NCBI GenBank assembly: GCA_002256245.1
Contig: NKIU01000004.1
Location: 124,001 to 188,000 of the forward strand
Reading direction: 5' to 3'
Length of the DNA: 64,000 nucleotides
Origin: Pseudorhodobacter sp. PARRP1
GTDB taxonomy: Bacteria > Pseudomonadota > Alphaproteobacteria > Rhodobacterales > Rhodobacteraceae
The notes under the pieces are model-generated. The model was not told where the DNA came from and did no database searches. It saw nothing but the letters and a program-made list of their open reading frames with translations. How positions within the stretch are numbered: the first letter of the stretch is position 1; each line of letters begins with the position of its first letter. The position numbers and the translations under genes are program-made. This document shows, one piece after another, positions 1 to 8,184 of the stretch.

Positions 1-373
1 GGCGCTGTCGGCACTGGGGCAGACCTATCCGGGGGTGGATATTGCCAGCCACATCCGCGGCAATCCGATCTGCGTCAGCTGGGAGGCCGACGAGAATTTC
101 CTCGGCGCGTTCAAGGGCGCGCTGCCGGGGCATTACCGCTATAACCACCGGATGTATGGCCATTTCGTGCAAGACAACCTGCCAGCGGCGCAGCGTGGGA
201 TTTTCCTTGCCGGCGACGGCATCAGTTGGACGCCGGCATGGGTGGAGGGCGCGGTGCAGACGGCGTTGAACGCGGTTTGGGGCATCATGCACCATTTGGG
301 CGGCGCATCGCCCGCCGAAAATCCGGGGCCGGGTGACGTTTACGCCGAACTGGGGCCAGTGGCGCTGGATTGA
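1..373 (+). CDS. Flavin-containing amine oxidase, C-terminal fragment
   Basis: The reading frame is open from the first bases of the window, so the 5' part lies outside it. The last ~120 residues carry the C-terminal FAD-contact motif of the monoamine oxidase/L-amino-acid oxidase fold: LAGDGISWTPAWVEGAVQTA, where GDG...SW...EGA contacts the flavin and the helix that follows. The family oxidises primary or secondary amines or amino acids to imines, giving H2O2. The substrate cannot be told from this fragment; a tryptophan-2-monooxygenase-like or polyamine oxidase role are both possible. A strong hairpin terminator follows 47 bases after the stop. It faces the peptide-transport operon tail to tail. 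Confidence 0.8.
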   Translation, partial: ALSALGQTYPGVDIASHIRGNPICVSWEADENFLGAFKGALPGHYRYNHRMYGHFVQDNLPAAQRGIFLAGDGISWTPAWVEGAVQTALNAVWGIMHHLGGASPAENPGPGDVYAELGPVALD

Positions 374-419
374 TCGCGTATCACGGCGCGGGCCTTTGAT
401 CGCATTGCCCGATCAACCA

Positions 420-452
420 AAAAGCGGCGCGGGACCACCCCGCGCCGCTTTT
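420..452. terminator. Bidirectional intrinsic terminator
   Basis: A perfect 13-bp stem (421-433 with 439-451, core AAAGCGGCGCGGG) closes a 5-base loop, with A residues before it and T residues after it. It sits between two convergent genes, the amine oxidase (+) and the dppF-like gene (-), and can serve both. Confidence 0.85.
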
Positions 453-492
453 CTTTGCATGACTTACGGCGCTTTCGCGTCGCCAGATCAGA

Positions 493-1338
493 TCAGGCCA
501 GTGCCTGCTTGCGACGCGCGACCCTTGCGCGGATGGCTGCAACATCGGTCACCGGGGTGGCTGCGAAAAGTTGCTGCGTGTAGGGGTGCTGCGGGTTGGC
601 AAACAGCGCCTCGCGGCTGCCCTGTTCCACCGCGACACCCTTGCTGAGCACCAGCACATCATCGGCAATGTAGCGCACCACTGACAGATCATGGCTGACG
701 AAGACATAGGTCAGGTTGAATTCGTCTTGCAGATCGGCCAGCAGGTTCAGCACCTGCGCCTGCACCGACAGATCGAGTGCCGAGACAGGTTCATCCAGCA
801 CCAGCAACGCCGGGTTCAGCATCAAGGCCCGCGCAATGGCGATGCGCTGGCGCTGGCCGCCCGAGAACATATGTGGATAGCGGTTGAAATGTTCGGGTTG
901 CAGGCCGACCTTGGCCAGCATCGCCTCGGCCTTCTCGCGGCGTTCGGCGGCGGGCAGGGCGGTGTTGATCAGCAAGGGCTCCATCAGCACATCGCCGACC
1001 TTTTGGCGCGGGTTGAGGCTGCCGTAGGGGTTTTGAAACACCATCTGCACCTTGGAGCGCATCGCAGGCGTCAGCTTGTGCCGACCGATATCCACCGCTT
1101 GACCGTCCAGTTGCAACACGCCGCTGGACGGCGGATCAATCAGCGCGATGATGCGGGCAAGGGTGGATTTGCCCGATCCGCTTTCGCCAACGATGGCAAG
1201 GGTTTTGCCCTTTTCCACCGCGAAATCAACGCCTTTGACAGCGCGGACGGTTTTGGTGCCGCCGAACATACCGCCGCTGACATGGTAATCCTGCGTCAGT
1301 GCTTTGCCTTCCACAACGATGTTGGAACGGGTGGTCAT
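493..1338 (-). CDS. dppF: Peptide ABC transporter ATP-binding protein, DppF/OppF type
   Basis: A 281-residue ATPase subunit of a dipeptide/oligopeptide importer, acting on the cytoplasmic face of the inner membrane. Walker [10 protein letters not shown] is at 51-59, the Q-loop block NPYGSLNPRQ at 103-112 is typical of OppF, the signature SGGQRQR is near 159 and Walker B LLVLDEP near 178. The C-terminal ANPQHPYTQQL segment is the oligopeptide-subfamily tail. It is the last gene of the operon and its start overlaps the stop of the dppD-like gene by ATGA. The exact substrate (di-, oligopeptide or another small solute) cannot be fixed from the ATPase. Confidence 0.88.
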   Translation of the reverse strand: MTTRSNIVVEGKALTQDYHVSGGMFGGTKTVRAVKGVDFAVEKGKTLAIVGESGSGKSTLARIIALIDPPSSGVLQLDGQAVDIGRHKLTPAMRSKVQMVFQNPYGSLNPRQKVGDVLMEPLLINTALPAAERREKAEAMLAKVGLQPEHFNRYPHMFSGGQRQRIAIARALMLNPALLVLDEPVSALDLSVQAQVLNLLADLQDEFNLTYVFVSHDLSVVRYIADDVLVLSKGVAVEQGSREALFANPQHPYTQQLFAATPVTDVAAIRARVARRKQALA

Positions 1339-2174
1339 TTCAACGCCTCCGCTGCCATGAAATCGGCGACGGTTGGCAAACGGTCGCCCTTGGCGTTTTC
1401 GGGCAGCGCCGAAAGCAGCGCGCGGGTGTAGGGGTTTTGCGGGTTCTCAAACAGGCTGAGCACATCGGCCTCTTCCATCTTGCGGCCCTTGTATTGCACG
1501 ATGACGCGGTCGGCGGTCTCGGCCACAACGCCCATGTCATGCGTGATCAGGATCAGCGCCATGCCGTGCTTTTCTTGCAGGGTCATCAGCAGATCAAGGA
1601 TCTGCTTCTGGATCGTCACATCCAGTGCGGTGGTGGGTTCATCCGCGATCAGCAGGCGCGGGTTGCTGGCAATCGCCATGGCGATCATCACGCGCTGGCA
1701 CTGGCCGCCCGACATCTGATGCGGATAGGCGTTCAGCTTGGTTTCCGGCTCGGGGATGCCGACGGCGTTGAACAACTCCACGGCGCGGGCGCGGGCGGCG
1801 CGGCGGTTCATGCCAAGGTTGAAGCGCAAGACTTCCTCGATCTGGAAGCCGACGGTGAAGGATGGGTTCAGCGAGGCCACGGGCTCTTGAAAGATCATGG
1901 TGATCTCGCGCCCGATCAACTTGCGGCGCTCGGTCGCGGACATCTTCAGCAGATCGCGGCCGTCGTAGGTCATCTCATCGGCGGTGACGGTGGCGGTGTC
2001 GGGCAGAAGGCCCATCACCGCCAGCATCGAGACCGATTTGCCCGACCCGCTTTCGCCGACAATCGCCAGCACTTCGCGCGGGCTGACCGAAACATCGACG
2101 CCGTCCACCGCGGTGAACGCCCCGGTTGAGGTGGCAAAGCGCACGGTCAGGTTCTTGATGGTTAGCAACGCCAT
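1335..2174 (-). CDS. dppD: Peptide ABC transporter ATP-binding protein, DppD/OppD type
   Basis: A 279-residue partner ATPase of the same importer. Walker A GESGSGKS is at 40-47, the Q-loop lies in [11 protein letters not shown], followed by signature MSGGQCQR and Walker [13 protein letters not shown]. The C-terminal [16 protein letters not shown] is the hallmark of the OppD/DppD subfamily. The start is one base from the stop of the permease gene before it, and the end overlaps the dppF-like gene by 4 bases, so the subunits are translationally coupled. Confidence 0.88.
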   Translation of the reverse strand: MALLTIKNLTVRFATSTGAFTAVDGVDVSVSPREVLAIVGESGSGKSVSMLAVMGLLPDTATVTADEMTYDGRDLLKMSATERRKLIGREITMIFQEPVASLNPSFTVGFQIEEVLRFNLGMNRRAARARAVELFNAVGIPEPETKLNAYPHQMSGGQCQRVMIAMAIASNPRLLIADEPTTALDVTIQKQILDLLMTLQEKHGMALILITHDMGVVAETADRVIVQYKGRKMEEADVLSLFENPQNPYTRALLSALPENAKGDRLPTVADFMAAEALK

Positions 2175-2175
2175 G

Positions 2176-3078
2176 TCAGCTCCGCTTCAGTTTGGGGTCA
2201 AGCGCATCACGCAGCCCGTCGCCCATCAGGTTGATCGCCAGCACCGAAATCAGGATGGCAAGGCCGGGCAGGGTGACGACCCACCACGCGCGCAGGATAA
2301 ACTCGCGCGCTTCGGCCAGCATGGTGCCCCATTCCGAAGCGGGCGGCTGCGCGCCCATGCCCAGAAAGCCCAAGGCGGCAGAATCAAGCACGGCAGACGA
2401 GAACGACAGCGTGGCCTGCACGATCAGGGGGGCAAGGCAGTTCGGCAGGATGGTCTTGAACATCAGGCGCATGGTGCCCGCACCTGCGACACGCGCGGCG
2501 GTGACGTATTCGCGTTCCTTCTCGCCCATCACGGCGGCGCGGGTCAGGCGGGCGAAATGGGGTTGATAGACGATGGCGATGGCGATCATCGCATTGGTCA
2601 GCCCCGGCCCCAGCACCGCCACCAGCACGAGGGCCAGCAGCAAGGACGGGAAGGCAAGGATCACATCCATCACCCGCATGATCACGCTATCGACCCAACC
2701 GCCGAAAAAGCCCGCCAGAAGGCCCACGAAAATGCCGCCGATCAGCGCGATTGCGACCACGACGATGCCGATGAACAGCGAATATTGCGCACCATAGATC
2801 AGCCGCGACAGCATATCGCGGCCCACGGCATCGGTGCCGAGCAGAAAGCTGGTGCTGCCACCCTCTTGCCAGAAGGGCGGGACCAGCAGCGCGTCGCGGT
2901 ATTGCTGGGTTGGGTCATGCGGGGCGATGACTTGGGCGAAGATCGCAAGAATGACCAGCCCAAGAAACACCCACATACCGACCACGGCACCGCGGTTCTG
3001 GCGGAAGTAAAACAAGAAATCGGCCAGCATCTGCTTGCGGATTGCGGCATCGCTGAGTTTGATTGTCGTATCGCTCAT
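2176..3078 (-). CDS. dppC: Peptide ABC transporter permease, DppC type
   Basis: A 300-residue inner-membrane permease. I start it at the ATG at 3078 (MSDTTIKLSD), which overlaps the dppB-like stop by ATGA; the long in-frame extension upstream has no membrane or family character. It has an N-terminal transmembrane helix (about residues 33-53), a periplasmic loop with PHDPTQQ, then a permease core with about five helices. The EAA loop, EYVTAARVAGAGTMRLMF, binds the ATPases. The N-terminal OppC/DppC extension is present. Confidence 0.88.
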   Translation of the reverse strand: MSDTTIKLSDAAIRKQMLADFLFYFRQNRGAVVGMWVFLGLVILAIFAQVIAPHDPTQQYRDALLVPPFWQEGGSTSFLLGTDAVGRDMLSRLIYGAQYSLFIGIVVVAIALIGGIFVGLLAGFFGGWVDSVIMRVMDVILAFPSLLLALVLVAVLGPGLTNAMIAIAIVYQPHFARLTRAAVMGEKEREYVTAARVAGAGTMRLMFKTILPNCLAPLIVQATLSFSSAVLDSAALGFLGMGAQPPASEWGTMLAEAREFILRAWWVVTLPGLAILISVLAINLMGDGLRDALDPKLKRS

Positions 3079-4082
3079 TTGTGGCGAATCCTCGGGTTGA
3101 TGAGGCCATAGGTCAGATCGACCAGCAGATTGACGAGCATCACCAGCCCCGCAATCAGCAAAAGGCCGCTTTGCACCACCGGATAATCGCGGCGCGAGAT
3201 GGAATCGATCATCCATTTGCCGATGCCCGGCCATGAGAAAATTGTCTCGGTCAGGATGGCACCGGCCATCAGCACGCCGATTTGCAACCCGATCGTGGTG
3301 ATCACCGGGATCATCGCGTTGCGCAGCGCGTGCACGCCGATGACGCGCGACGGTGGCATGCCCTTGGCCCGTGCGGTGCGGACGTAATCTTCGCCCATCA
3401 CTTCCAGCATCGCCGAGCGGGTTTGCCGCGCGATCACCGCGAGCGGGATGGTCGCCAGCACCACCGAAGGCAGGATCAGGTGCGACAGCGCCGAGCCAAA
3501 CGCGCCCTTTTGCCCCGAGATCAGGCTGTCGATCAGCATGAAGCCGGTCACATCGGGAAAGAAATAAACCAGGCTGATGCGGCCTGAAACCGGTGTCCAG
3601 CCGAGGATGCCGGAAAAGAAGATGATCAGCAGCAGGCCCCACCAGAAGATCGGCATCGAAAAGCCGACCAAGGCGGCGGTCATCGACACCTGATCAAACC
3701 ACGAGCCGCGCTTGATCGCGGCCAGCACGCCCACCGGCACACCGATCAGGGTGGCGATCAGGATGGCGACCAACCCGAGTTCAACCGTTGCCGGGAACAG
3801 GGTAAGAAATTCGGCCATCACCGGCTTTTTGGTGACCAGAGAATTGCCCAGATCGCCGTGGAACAGCCGACCGAGAAAGTCGAAATATTGCACCCAAAGC
3901 GGGCGGTCAAAGCCAAGCTGCGCCGAAAGTTCTGCGTGCCGCTCGGGCGAGATGCCGCGCTCGCCCGCCATCAAAAGCACCGGGTCGCCGGGCAGGATGC
4001 GGACAAAACTGAAGGCAATCAGGGTGATGCCCAGAAACGTTGGCACCAGATACAGCAATTTGCTGAGGATGAATCTGATCAT
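3075..4082 (-). CDS. dppB: Peptide ABC transporter permease, DppB type
   Basis: A 335-residue permease forming the translocation pore with the DppC-like subunit. The start is the ATG at 4082 (MIRFILSKLLYLVPTFLG), which opens with the usual first transmembrane helix of DppB/OppB. The family block LPGDPVLLMAG follows near residue 30, and the EAA loop EDYVRTARAKGMPPSRVI lies in the second half. A GC-rich hairpin separates it from the binding-protein gene upstream. Confidence 0.88.
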   Translation of the reverse strand: MIRFILSKLLYLVPTFLGITLIAFSFVRILPGDPVLLMAGERGISPERHAELSAQLGFDRPLWVQYFDFLGRLFHGDLGNSLVTKKPVMAEFLTLFPATVELGLVAILIATLIGVPVGVLAAIKRGSWFDQVSMTAALVGFSMPIFWWGLLLIIFFSGILGWTPVSGRISLVYFFPDVTGFMLIDSLISGQKGAFGSALSHLILPSVVLATIPLAVIARQTRSAMLEVMGEDYVRTARAKGMPPSRVIGVHALRNAMIPVITTIGLQIGVLMAGAILTETIFSWPGIGKWMIDSISRRDYPVVQSGLLLIAGLVMLVNLLVDLTYGLINPRIRHK

Positions 4083-4117
4083 GTGGGGGTCCTTGGGCCG
4101 AGGGTTGGCCAAAATGT

Positions 4118-4148
4118 CGGATGCGCGGGAACGGGTCCCGCGCATCCG
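4118..4148 (-). terminator. Intercistronic hairpin between dppA- and dppB-like genes
   Basis: A perfect 13-bp stem (4118-4130 with 4136-4148) closes a 5-base loop. On the minus strand it lies between the binding-protein stop and the first permease and is followed by ACATTTTGG, only a weak T run. Such hairpins often cause partial termination or protect the 3' end of the upstream message, making the binding protein more abundant than the membrane subunits; that role is inferred. Confidence 0.6.
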
Positions 4149-4164
4149 GTCTGGTGTGGTGGGC

Positions 4165-5769
4165 TTATTCGGTCACATCGACGGTGTCGAAGGTGAAATC
4201 GCCCAAGGGGCTCATCACAAAGCCGGTCACGTTCTTGGCCATCGGCACGTATTGCGTCGAATGGTCCAGCGTCGCCCAAGGCGCTTGATCCTTGAAGATC
4301 ACCTGTGCTTGTTCATAAAGCTTGGTGCGCTCGGCCACGTCTGAGGTTTGCTTGGCTTTCGACAGGATGTCGGAAAACTCTTGGTTGCACCAGAACGCGC
4401 GGTTGGCACCGCCCGGCTGCGCCGAGGCGCAAGACAAAAGCACGCCCATGAAGTTGTCCGGATCGCCATTGTCGCCCGTCCAGCCCAGGATCACAGCACC
4501 ATCACGGCCCGGCTCCATCGACTTGTCAAGATATTCGCCCCATTCGTAGGAGACGATTTCAACCTTGACGCCGACCTTGGCGAAGTCTTCCTGCATCAGC
4601 TCTGCCGCGCGCTTGGCGTTGGGCATATAGGGGCGCTGCACCGGCATCGCCCAGATCTTCATCGACAGATCCTTGACGCCTTCGGCTTCCAGCGCGGCTT
4701 TGGCGGCAACCGGATCGTAAACGTCGTCCGCGATGGCGTCGTTATACGACCACATCGTCGGCGGGATCGGGTTTTTGGCGACTTGGCCTGCACCCTGGAA
4801 CACCGCGTCGATGATGGCTTGCTTGTTCAGCGCCATGTTCAAAGCTTTGCGCACTTTCGGATTGTCGAACGGCGCTTGGGTGGTGTTGTAGGCAAGGTAG
4901 CCGACGTTCAGGCCCGCTTGCTCGTCCATTTTCAGGTTCGGGTCTTCCTTGATCGCGGCGATATCAGCCGGGGCCGGGTAGGGCATCAACTGACATTCGC
5001 CGGCTTTCAGCTTTTGCAGGCGCACCGCAGCATCCGGGGTGATGGCGAACACCAGATCGTCAATTTTCGGGGCAGGACCCCAGTAATCGGCGTTCTTGGC
5101 GTAACGGATCACGGCGTCTTTCTGGTAGGCCACGAATTTGAACGGGCCGGTGCCGATCGGCGCGTTGTTGAGGTCTTCCTTGGTGCCCGCCTTGTCCAGC
5201 ATGTCGGCATATTCTGCCGAAACGATCGAGGCGAAGGGCATCGCGATGTTGGCCAGGAAGGGTGCTTCCGGACGGGTCAGCACGAATTTTACGGTGTAAT
5301 CGTCAACCTTGACGATGTCCTTGATCAAGGACGGCATTTCCATCGAGTTGTAGTATTCGTAGGTGATGCCCGCGATATACTGGTTCCACGGATGATCTGC
5401 CGAGGCTTGGCGCTGGTAGCTGAAGATCACGTCATCGGCGTTGAAATCGCGCGAGGGTGTGAACTTTTCGTTCGAATGGAACTTCACGCCCTGACGCAGC
5501 TTGAAGGTGTATTCCAGACCGTCGGGGGAAACCTCCCACGATTCTGCCAAGGCAGGCTCGACCTCGGTGGTGCCTTTTTTGAACTCGACCAGACGGTTGT
5601 AGATCGGGTGGGCCGAGGCATCGAAAGTGCCGCCAGCGGTGTAGGGGGCCGGATCAAACCCCTCGGGCGAGGCTTCCGAGCAATAGACGAAGGTCTTGGC
5701 AAGGGCAGGCATGGCGGTGGTCATCGCCAATGCGGAGGCCGCAATCAGGATGCGGGATAGCATTTTCAT
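4165..5769 (-). CDS. dppA: Peptide ABC transporter periplasmic binding protein (family 5)
   Basis: A 534-residue solute-binding protein. Residues 1-24 (MKMLSRILIAASALAMTTAM PALA) form a signal peptide with an ALA cut site, so it is periplasmic. The mature start KTFVYCSEASPEGFDPA and the later LAESWEVSPDGLEYTFKLR are the SBP_bac_5 signature of dipeptide-binding DppA and relatives. AAGGA lies about 8 bases before the ATG. It is the first gene of the transporter operon. Ligands in this family include dipeptides, delta-aminolevulinate, haem and nickel complexes; the neighbouring M24 peptidase favours peptides. Confidence 0.88.
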   Translation of the reverse strand: MKMLSRILIAASALAMTTAMPALAKTFVYCSEASPEGFDPAPYTAGGTFDASAHPIYNRLVEFKKGTTEVEPALAESWEVSPDGLEYTFKLRQGVKFHSNEKFTPSRDFNADDVIFSYQRQASADHPWNQYIAGITYEYYNSMEMPSLIKDIVKVDDYTVKFVLTRPEAPFLANIAMPFASIVSAEYADMLDKAGTKEDLNNAPIGTGPFKFVAYQKDAVIRYAKNADYWGPAPKIDDLVFAITPDAAVRLQKLKAGECQLMPYPAPADIAAIKEDPNLKMDEQAGLNVGYLAYNTTQAPFDNPKVRKALNMALNKQAIIDAVFQGAGQVAKNPIPPTMWSYNDAIADDVYDPVAAKAALEAEGVKDLSMKIWAMPVQRPYMPNAKRAAELMQEDFAKVGVKVEIVSYEWGEYLDKSMEPGRDGAVILGWTGDNGDPDNFMGVLLSCASAQPGGANRAFWCNQEFSDILSKAKQTSDVAERTKLYEQAQVIFKDQAPWATLDHSTQYVPMAKNVTGFVMSPLGDFTFDTVDVTE

Positions 5770-5855
5770 GTCTTGGTCCTTTCACTCTCTGTTAAGCACG
5801 TGTCCGACCTGTTCAGATGGGCCGGTTTTCTTTGCAGGCGCGGATGGTCTGCGCC

Positions 5856-7043
5856 TTAGGTCGTGGGGTCTGCGAACGGATCATCGAGCCGTTCGGCGGG
5901 CGGCACAAACCAGCGTGGGCCGGAGTGTGTCATGTAAACAATGTCTTCCAGCCGCACGCCACATTCGCCATAGACGCACAGCATAGGCTCGATGGAAAAG
6001 CACATGCCGGGGGCCAACGCGGTGTCATTGCCTGCCACGATATAGGGGGCTTCGTGGATGTCGAGACCAAGGCCGTGGCCGGTGCGGTGCGGCAGGCCCG
6101 GCACAAGGTAGCCGGGGCCGAAACCCGCAGCCGTCAGCACGCCGCGCGCCGCAGCATCGACCGCGCCGCAAGCGGTGCCGATTTGCGCTGCCGCAAAGGC
6201 CGCCGATTGCGCGCGACGCTCCAACTCCCACAACTGGCGCTGGCGCGGGGTTGCGGTGCCAAACACATAAGTGCGCGTGATATCCGAGGCATAGCCGTGC
6301 AGCGTGCCGCCCATGTCAAACAGCACCATATCACCCTGTTGCAGAATTTGCGGCTCGGGCACGCCATGCGGATAGGCGGTGGCCTCGCCGAACTGAGCAG
6401 CGGCGAACAGCGGTTTCAGGCCAAGCGCGGTATGGGCGGCAAGGATGAAGTCGGTGACTTCGGTGGTCGAAATCCCGGCGCGCAAACCGGCATGGACGGC
6501 CTTTTGCACCGCAAAACTGGCGTTCATCGCGGTTTGCATCAGCGCGATTTCGGCGGCGGATTTGCACTGGCGCTGTGCGTCGATCATCATCTGCGCTGAT
6601 GTCACCGGCCCTGCCACCTGCGCCATCAAGCCTGCGGCGAACACGAACGGCGTGGCCGGATCAAGGGCGAGGCCAGCACCGGGTGTCGCCATCGCCTGCA
6701 ACTCGGCCGCGATCAGCGCATAGGGGCTTTCGTGTTCCTCCCACGCGACCACATCGCCGTCCAGCCGCAACAGGCTGCGCAGTTTTGGCACCTCGAACTG
6801 CGGTGAGACATAGATCAGCGCGCCAGTGGCTGGCACCAGCGCGCCGTGTATCCGCTCGGACAAGCCCAAGCGCAGGCCGGTGTAATAGGTCAGCGAAGAC
6901 GAGGCATCCAGCCAGACCGCCTTGACGCCCGCGCGCTGCATCCGCGTTTGAAGCCCGGCCAGCCGCATCTGCAACTCTGCGGCTTCGATCGCTGCGGCTT
7001 GAACGGGGCGGAACGCGGCAAGGGCGGTCGCAAAATCGGTCAT
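5856..7043 (-). CDS. M24 family metallopeptidase (Xaa-Pro aminopeptidase/dipeptidase-like)
   Basis: A 395-residue cytoplasmic pita-bread-fold peptidase with an N-terminal creatinase-like domain (about 1-165) and a C-terminal catalytic domain. The dinuclear-metal ligands can be seen in order: D in LFDMGGTLHGYASDITRTY (two Asp), H in RTGHGLGLDIHEAP, E in CFSIEPM and E in VRLEDIVYM. I start it at the ATG at 7043, with GGACC just upstream; a longer start at 7082 is possible. It lies upstream of the transporter on the same strand, so imported Xaa-Pro peptides could be its substrates. Creatinase-type activities share this fold. Confidence 0.82.
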   Translation of the reverse strand: MTDFATALAAFRPVQAAAIEAAELQMRLAGLQTRMQRAGVKAVWLDASSSLTYYTGLRLGLSERIHGALVPATGALIYVSPQFEVPKLRSLLRLDGDVVAWEEHESPYALIAAELQAMATPGAGLALDPATPFVFAAGLMAQVAGPVTSAQMMIDAQRQCKSAAEIALMQTAMNASFAVQKAVHAGLRAGISTTEVTDFILAAHTALGLKPLFAAAQFGEATAYPHGVPEPQILQQGDMVLFDMGGTLHGYASDITRTYVFGTATPRQRQLWELERRAQSAAFAAAQIGTACGAVDAAARGVLTAAGFGPGYLVPGLPHRTGHGLGLDIHEAPYIVAGNDTALAPGMCFSIEPMLCVYGECGVRLEDIVYMTHSGPRWFVPPAERLDDPFADPTT

Positions 7044-7161
7044 GCAGGGTCCATTGTCTGTTGGCGACGCGCGTGGGGGCAAGCAATGCGAGACCTGCGC
7101 AAAGCGCGGTCATTGGCGGCGTGCCAAGCTCCCCATCAGCACGCTTTTGCACCTAACCCAG

Positions 7162-7180
7162 ATTGGATACGATATACAAT
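7162..7180. promoter_or_regulatory. Candidate GntR/FCD operator
   Basis: ATTGGATACGATATACAAT is an inverted repeat in which 7 of 9 arm positions pair, in an AT-rich island between the divergent peptidase and GntR genes. FCD-type GntR proteins bind palindromes of this size, often with TTGTATACAA-like cores. This placement would let the regulator control both directions. Confidence 0.5.
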
Positions 7181-7227
7181 ATGAAAGTTCTTCCCGATTG
7201 AGCGGCGAGTGGATAGAGATTTCTTCA

Positions 7228-7932
7228 ATGGCGGGGGGCATGATGGCGCTGAAGGGTGTGGACGTATCCAAGATGGTCTCGGCCGGCGGGCTGGTGTTTG
7301 AGGCGTTGCGGCGCGCCATCATCGAGGGCGAGTTGAAAGACGGCGATGCCTTGCGGCAGGATGAAATCGCGCGGCTGTTCCACACCAGCCGCATCCCGGT
7401 GCGTGAGGCGATCACCATGCTGGAGCAACAGGGGCTGGTGAAAAATCACCGCTTCAAGGGTGCGGTGGTGGTGGGGTTGTCGATTGCCGAAGCCAGCGAA
7501 ATCTTTGATTTCCGCTGCATTGTCGATGCGCATGTGATCCGCGCGGCGGTGCCCCATATGACGCCTGCGCTGATCGCCGAGGCCCGCGCGATTTGTGACG
7601 CCTTTGTCAGTTCCACCGATCCGATGCGCTGGGGTGATCTGAACCGCGCCTTCCACATCACGCTGTATCAGGCCAGCAATCTGCCGTTTCATCTGGCAAC
7701 ACTGTCCAACGCGATGGACCGACTTGACCGCTATCTGCGCGCGCAGTTGTTGCTGACCGATGGCCACGCAAGATCAAATGCCGAGCATCTGGCGATTCTG
7801 GAGGCCTGCGCGCGCGGGGATGCAGAGGCCGCAGCCGATCTGACCGTGGCGCATATCCGTGGCGCGCAACTGGCGCTTCAGCAGCATCTGGCAAGGATTC
7901 AGGCAAAGTTCGGCAGCGTCGAGACGGCTTGA
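7228..7932 (+). CDS. GntR family transcriptional regulator (FCD/FadR subfamily)
   Basis: A 234-residue repressor-type protein. An N-terminal winged helix (about 15-85) includes ALRRAIIEGELKDGDALRQD and the recognition segment TSRIPVREAITMLEQQGLV. A C-terminal all-helical FCD ligand domain (about 95-225) contains FDFRCIVDAHVIRAAV and the metal/ligand residues in RAFHITLYQAS and HLAILEACARGD. The start is uncertain: ATGs at 7228, 7240 and 7243 are all in frame; I chose 7228. It is divergent from the M24 peptidase and dpp-like genes and probably controls them in response to a carboxylate or peptide-derived ligand. Confidence 0.85.
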   Translation: MAGGMMALKGVDVSKMVSAGGLVFEALRRAIIEGELKDGDALRQDEIARLFHTSRIPVREAITMLEQQGLVKNHRFKGAVVVGLSIAEASEIFDFRCIVDAHVIRAAVPHMTPALIAEARAICDAFVSSTDPMRWGDLNRAFHITLYQASNLPFHLATLSNAMDRLDRYLRAQLLLTDGHARSNAEHLAILEACARGDAEAAADLTVAHIRGAQLALQQHLARIQAKFGSVETA

Positions 7933-8008
7933 CCCGGGCCCTGGGCTGTGCGGCCAACGCCGCGGCAGGCCGCTGAAACCAAGGCAGAATAACGTCTGAT
8001 GATGGGAT

Positions 8009-8082
8009 TGGAGCGGGTGAAGGGAATCGAACCCTCGTATTCAGCTTGGGAAGCTGCTGCTCTACCATTGAGCTACACCCGC
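8009..8082 (-). tRNA. tRNA-Gly(CCC)
   Basis: Read on the minus strand, a full cloverleaf starts GCGGGTGTAGCTC at 8082. The anticodon loop is TTCCCAA (anticodon CCC), the T arm is GAGGGTTCGATTCCCTT, and the acceptor 3' half CACCCGC is followed by an encoded TCCA. It closely resembles the E. coli glyU tRNA. It decodes GGG. Confidence 0.95.
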
Positions 8083-8184
8083 ATGGGCTTTCAGGTATGC
8101 CAGCCGCGCGCCCTCGTCAAGGTGGTTTGGCGCGGCTGGCAGGGGTTTGCGGCCAATTTGGCTTTGCGGCCGGGGCCTGGGTTT

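Noticed and set aside
2176-3642. N-terminal 188-residue extension of the dppC-like frame
   Set aside because: The extension is Arg/Asp-rich, overlaps dppB in another frame and has no membrane character; the ATG at 3078 with the ATGA overlap is the clear start.
4348-5760. 470-codon open frame opposite the dppA-like gene
   Set aside because: No recognisable motif and low-complexity composition; the minus strand has a signal peptide and the SBP family signature.
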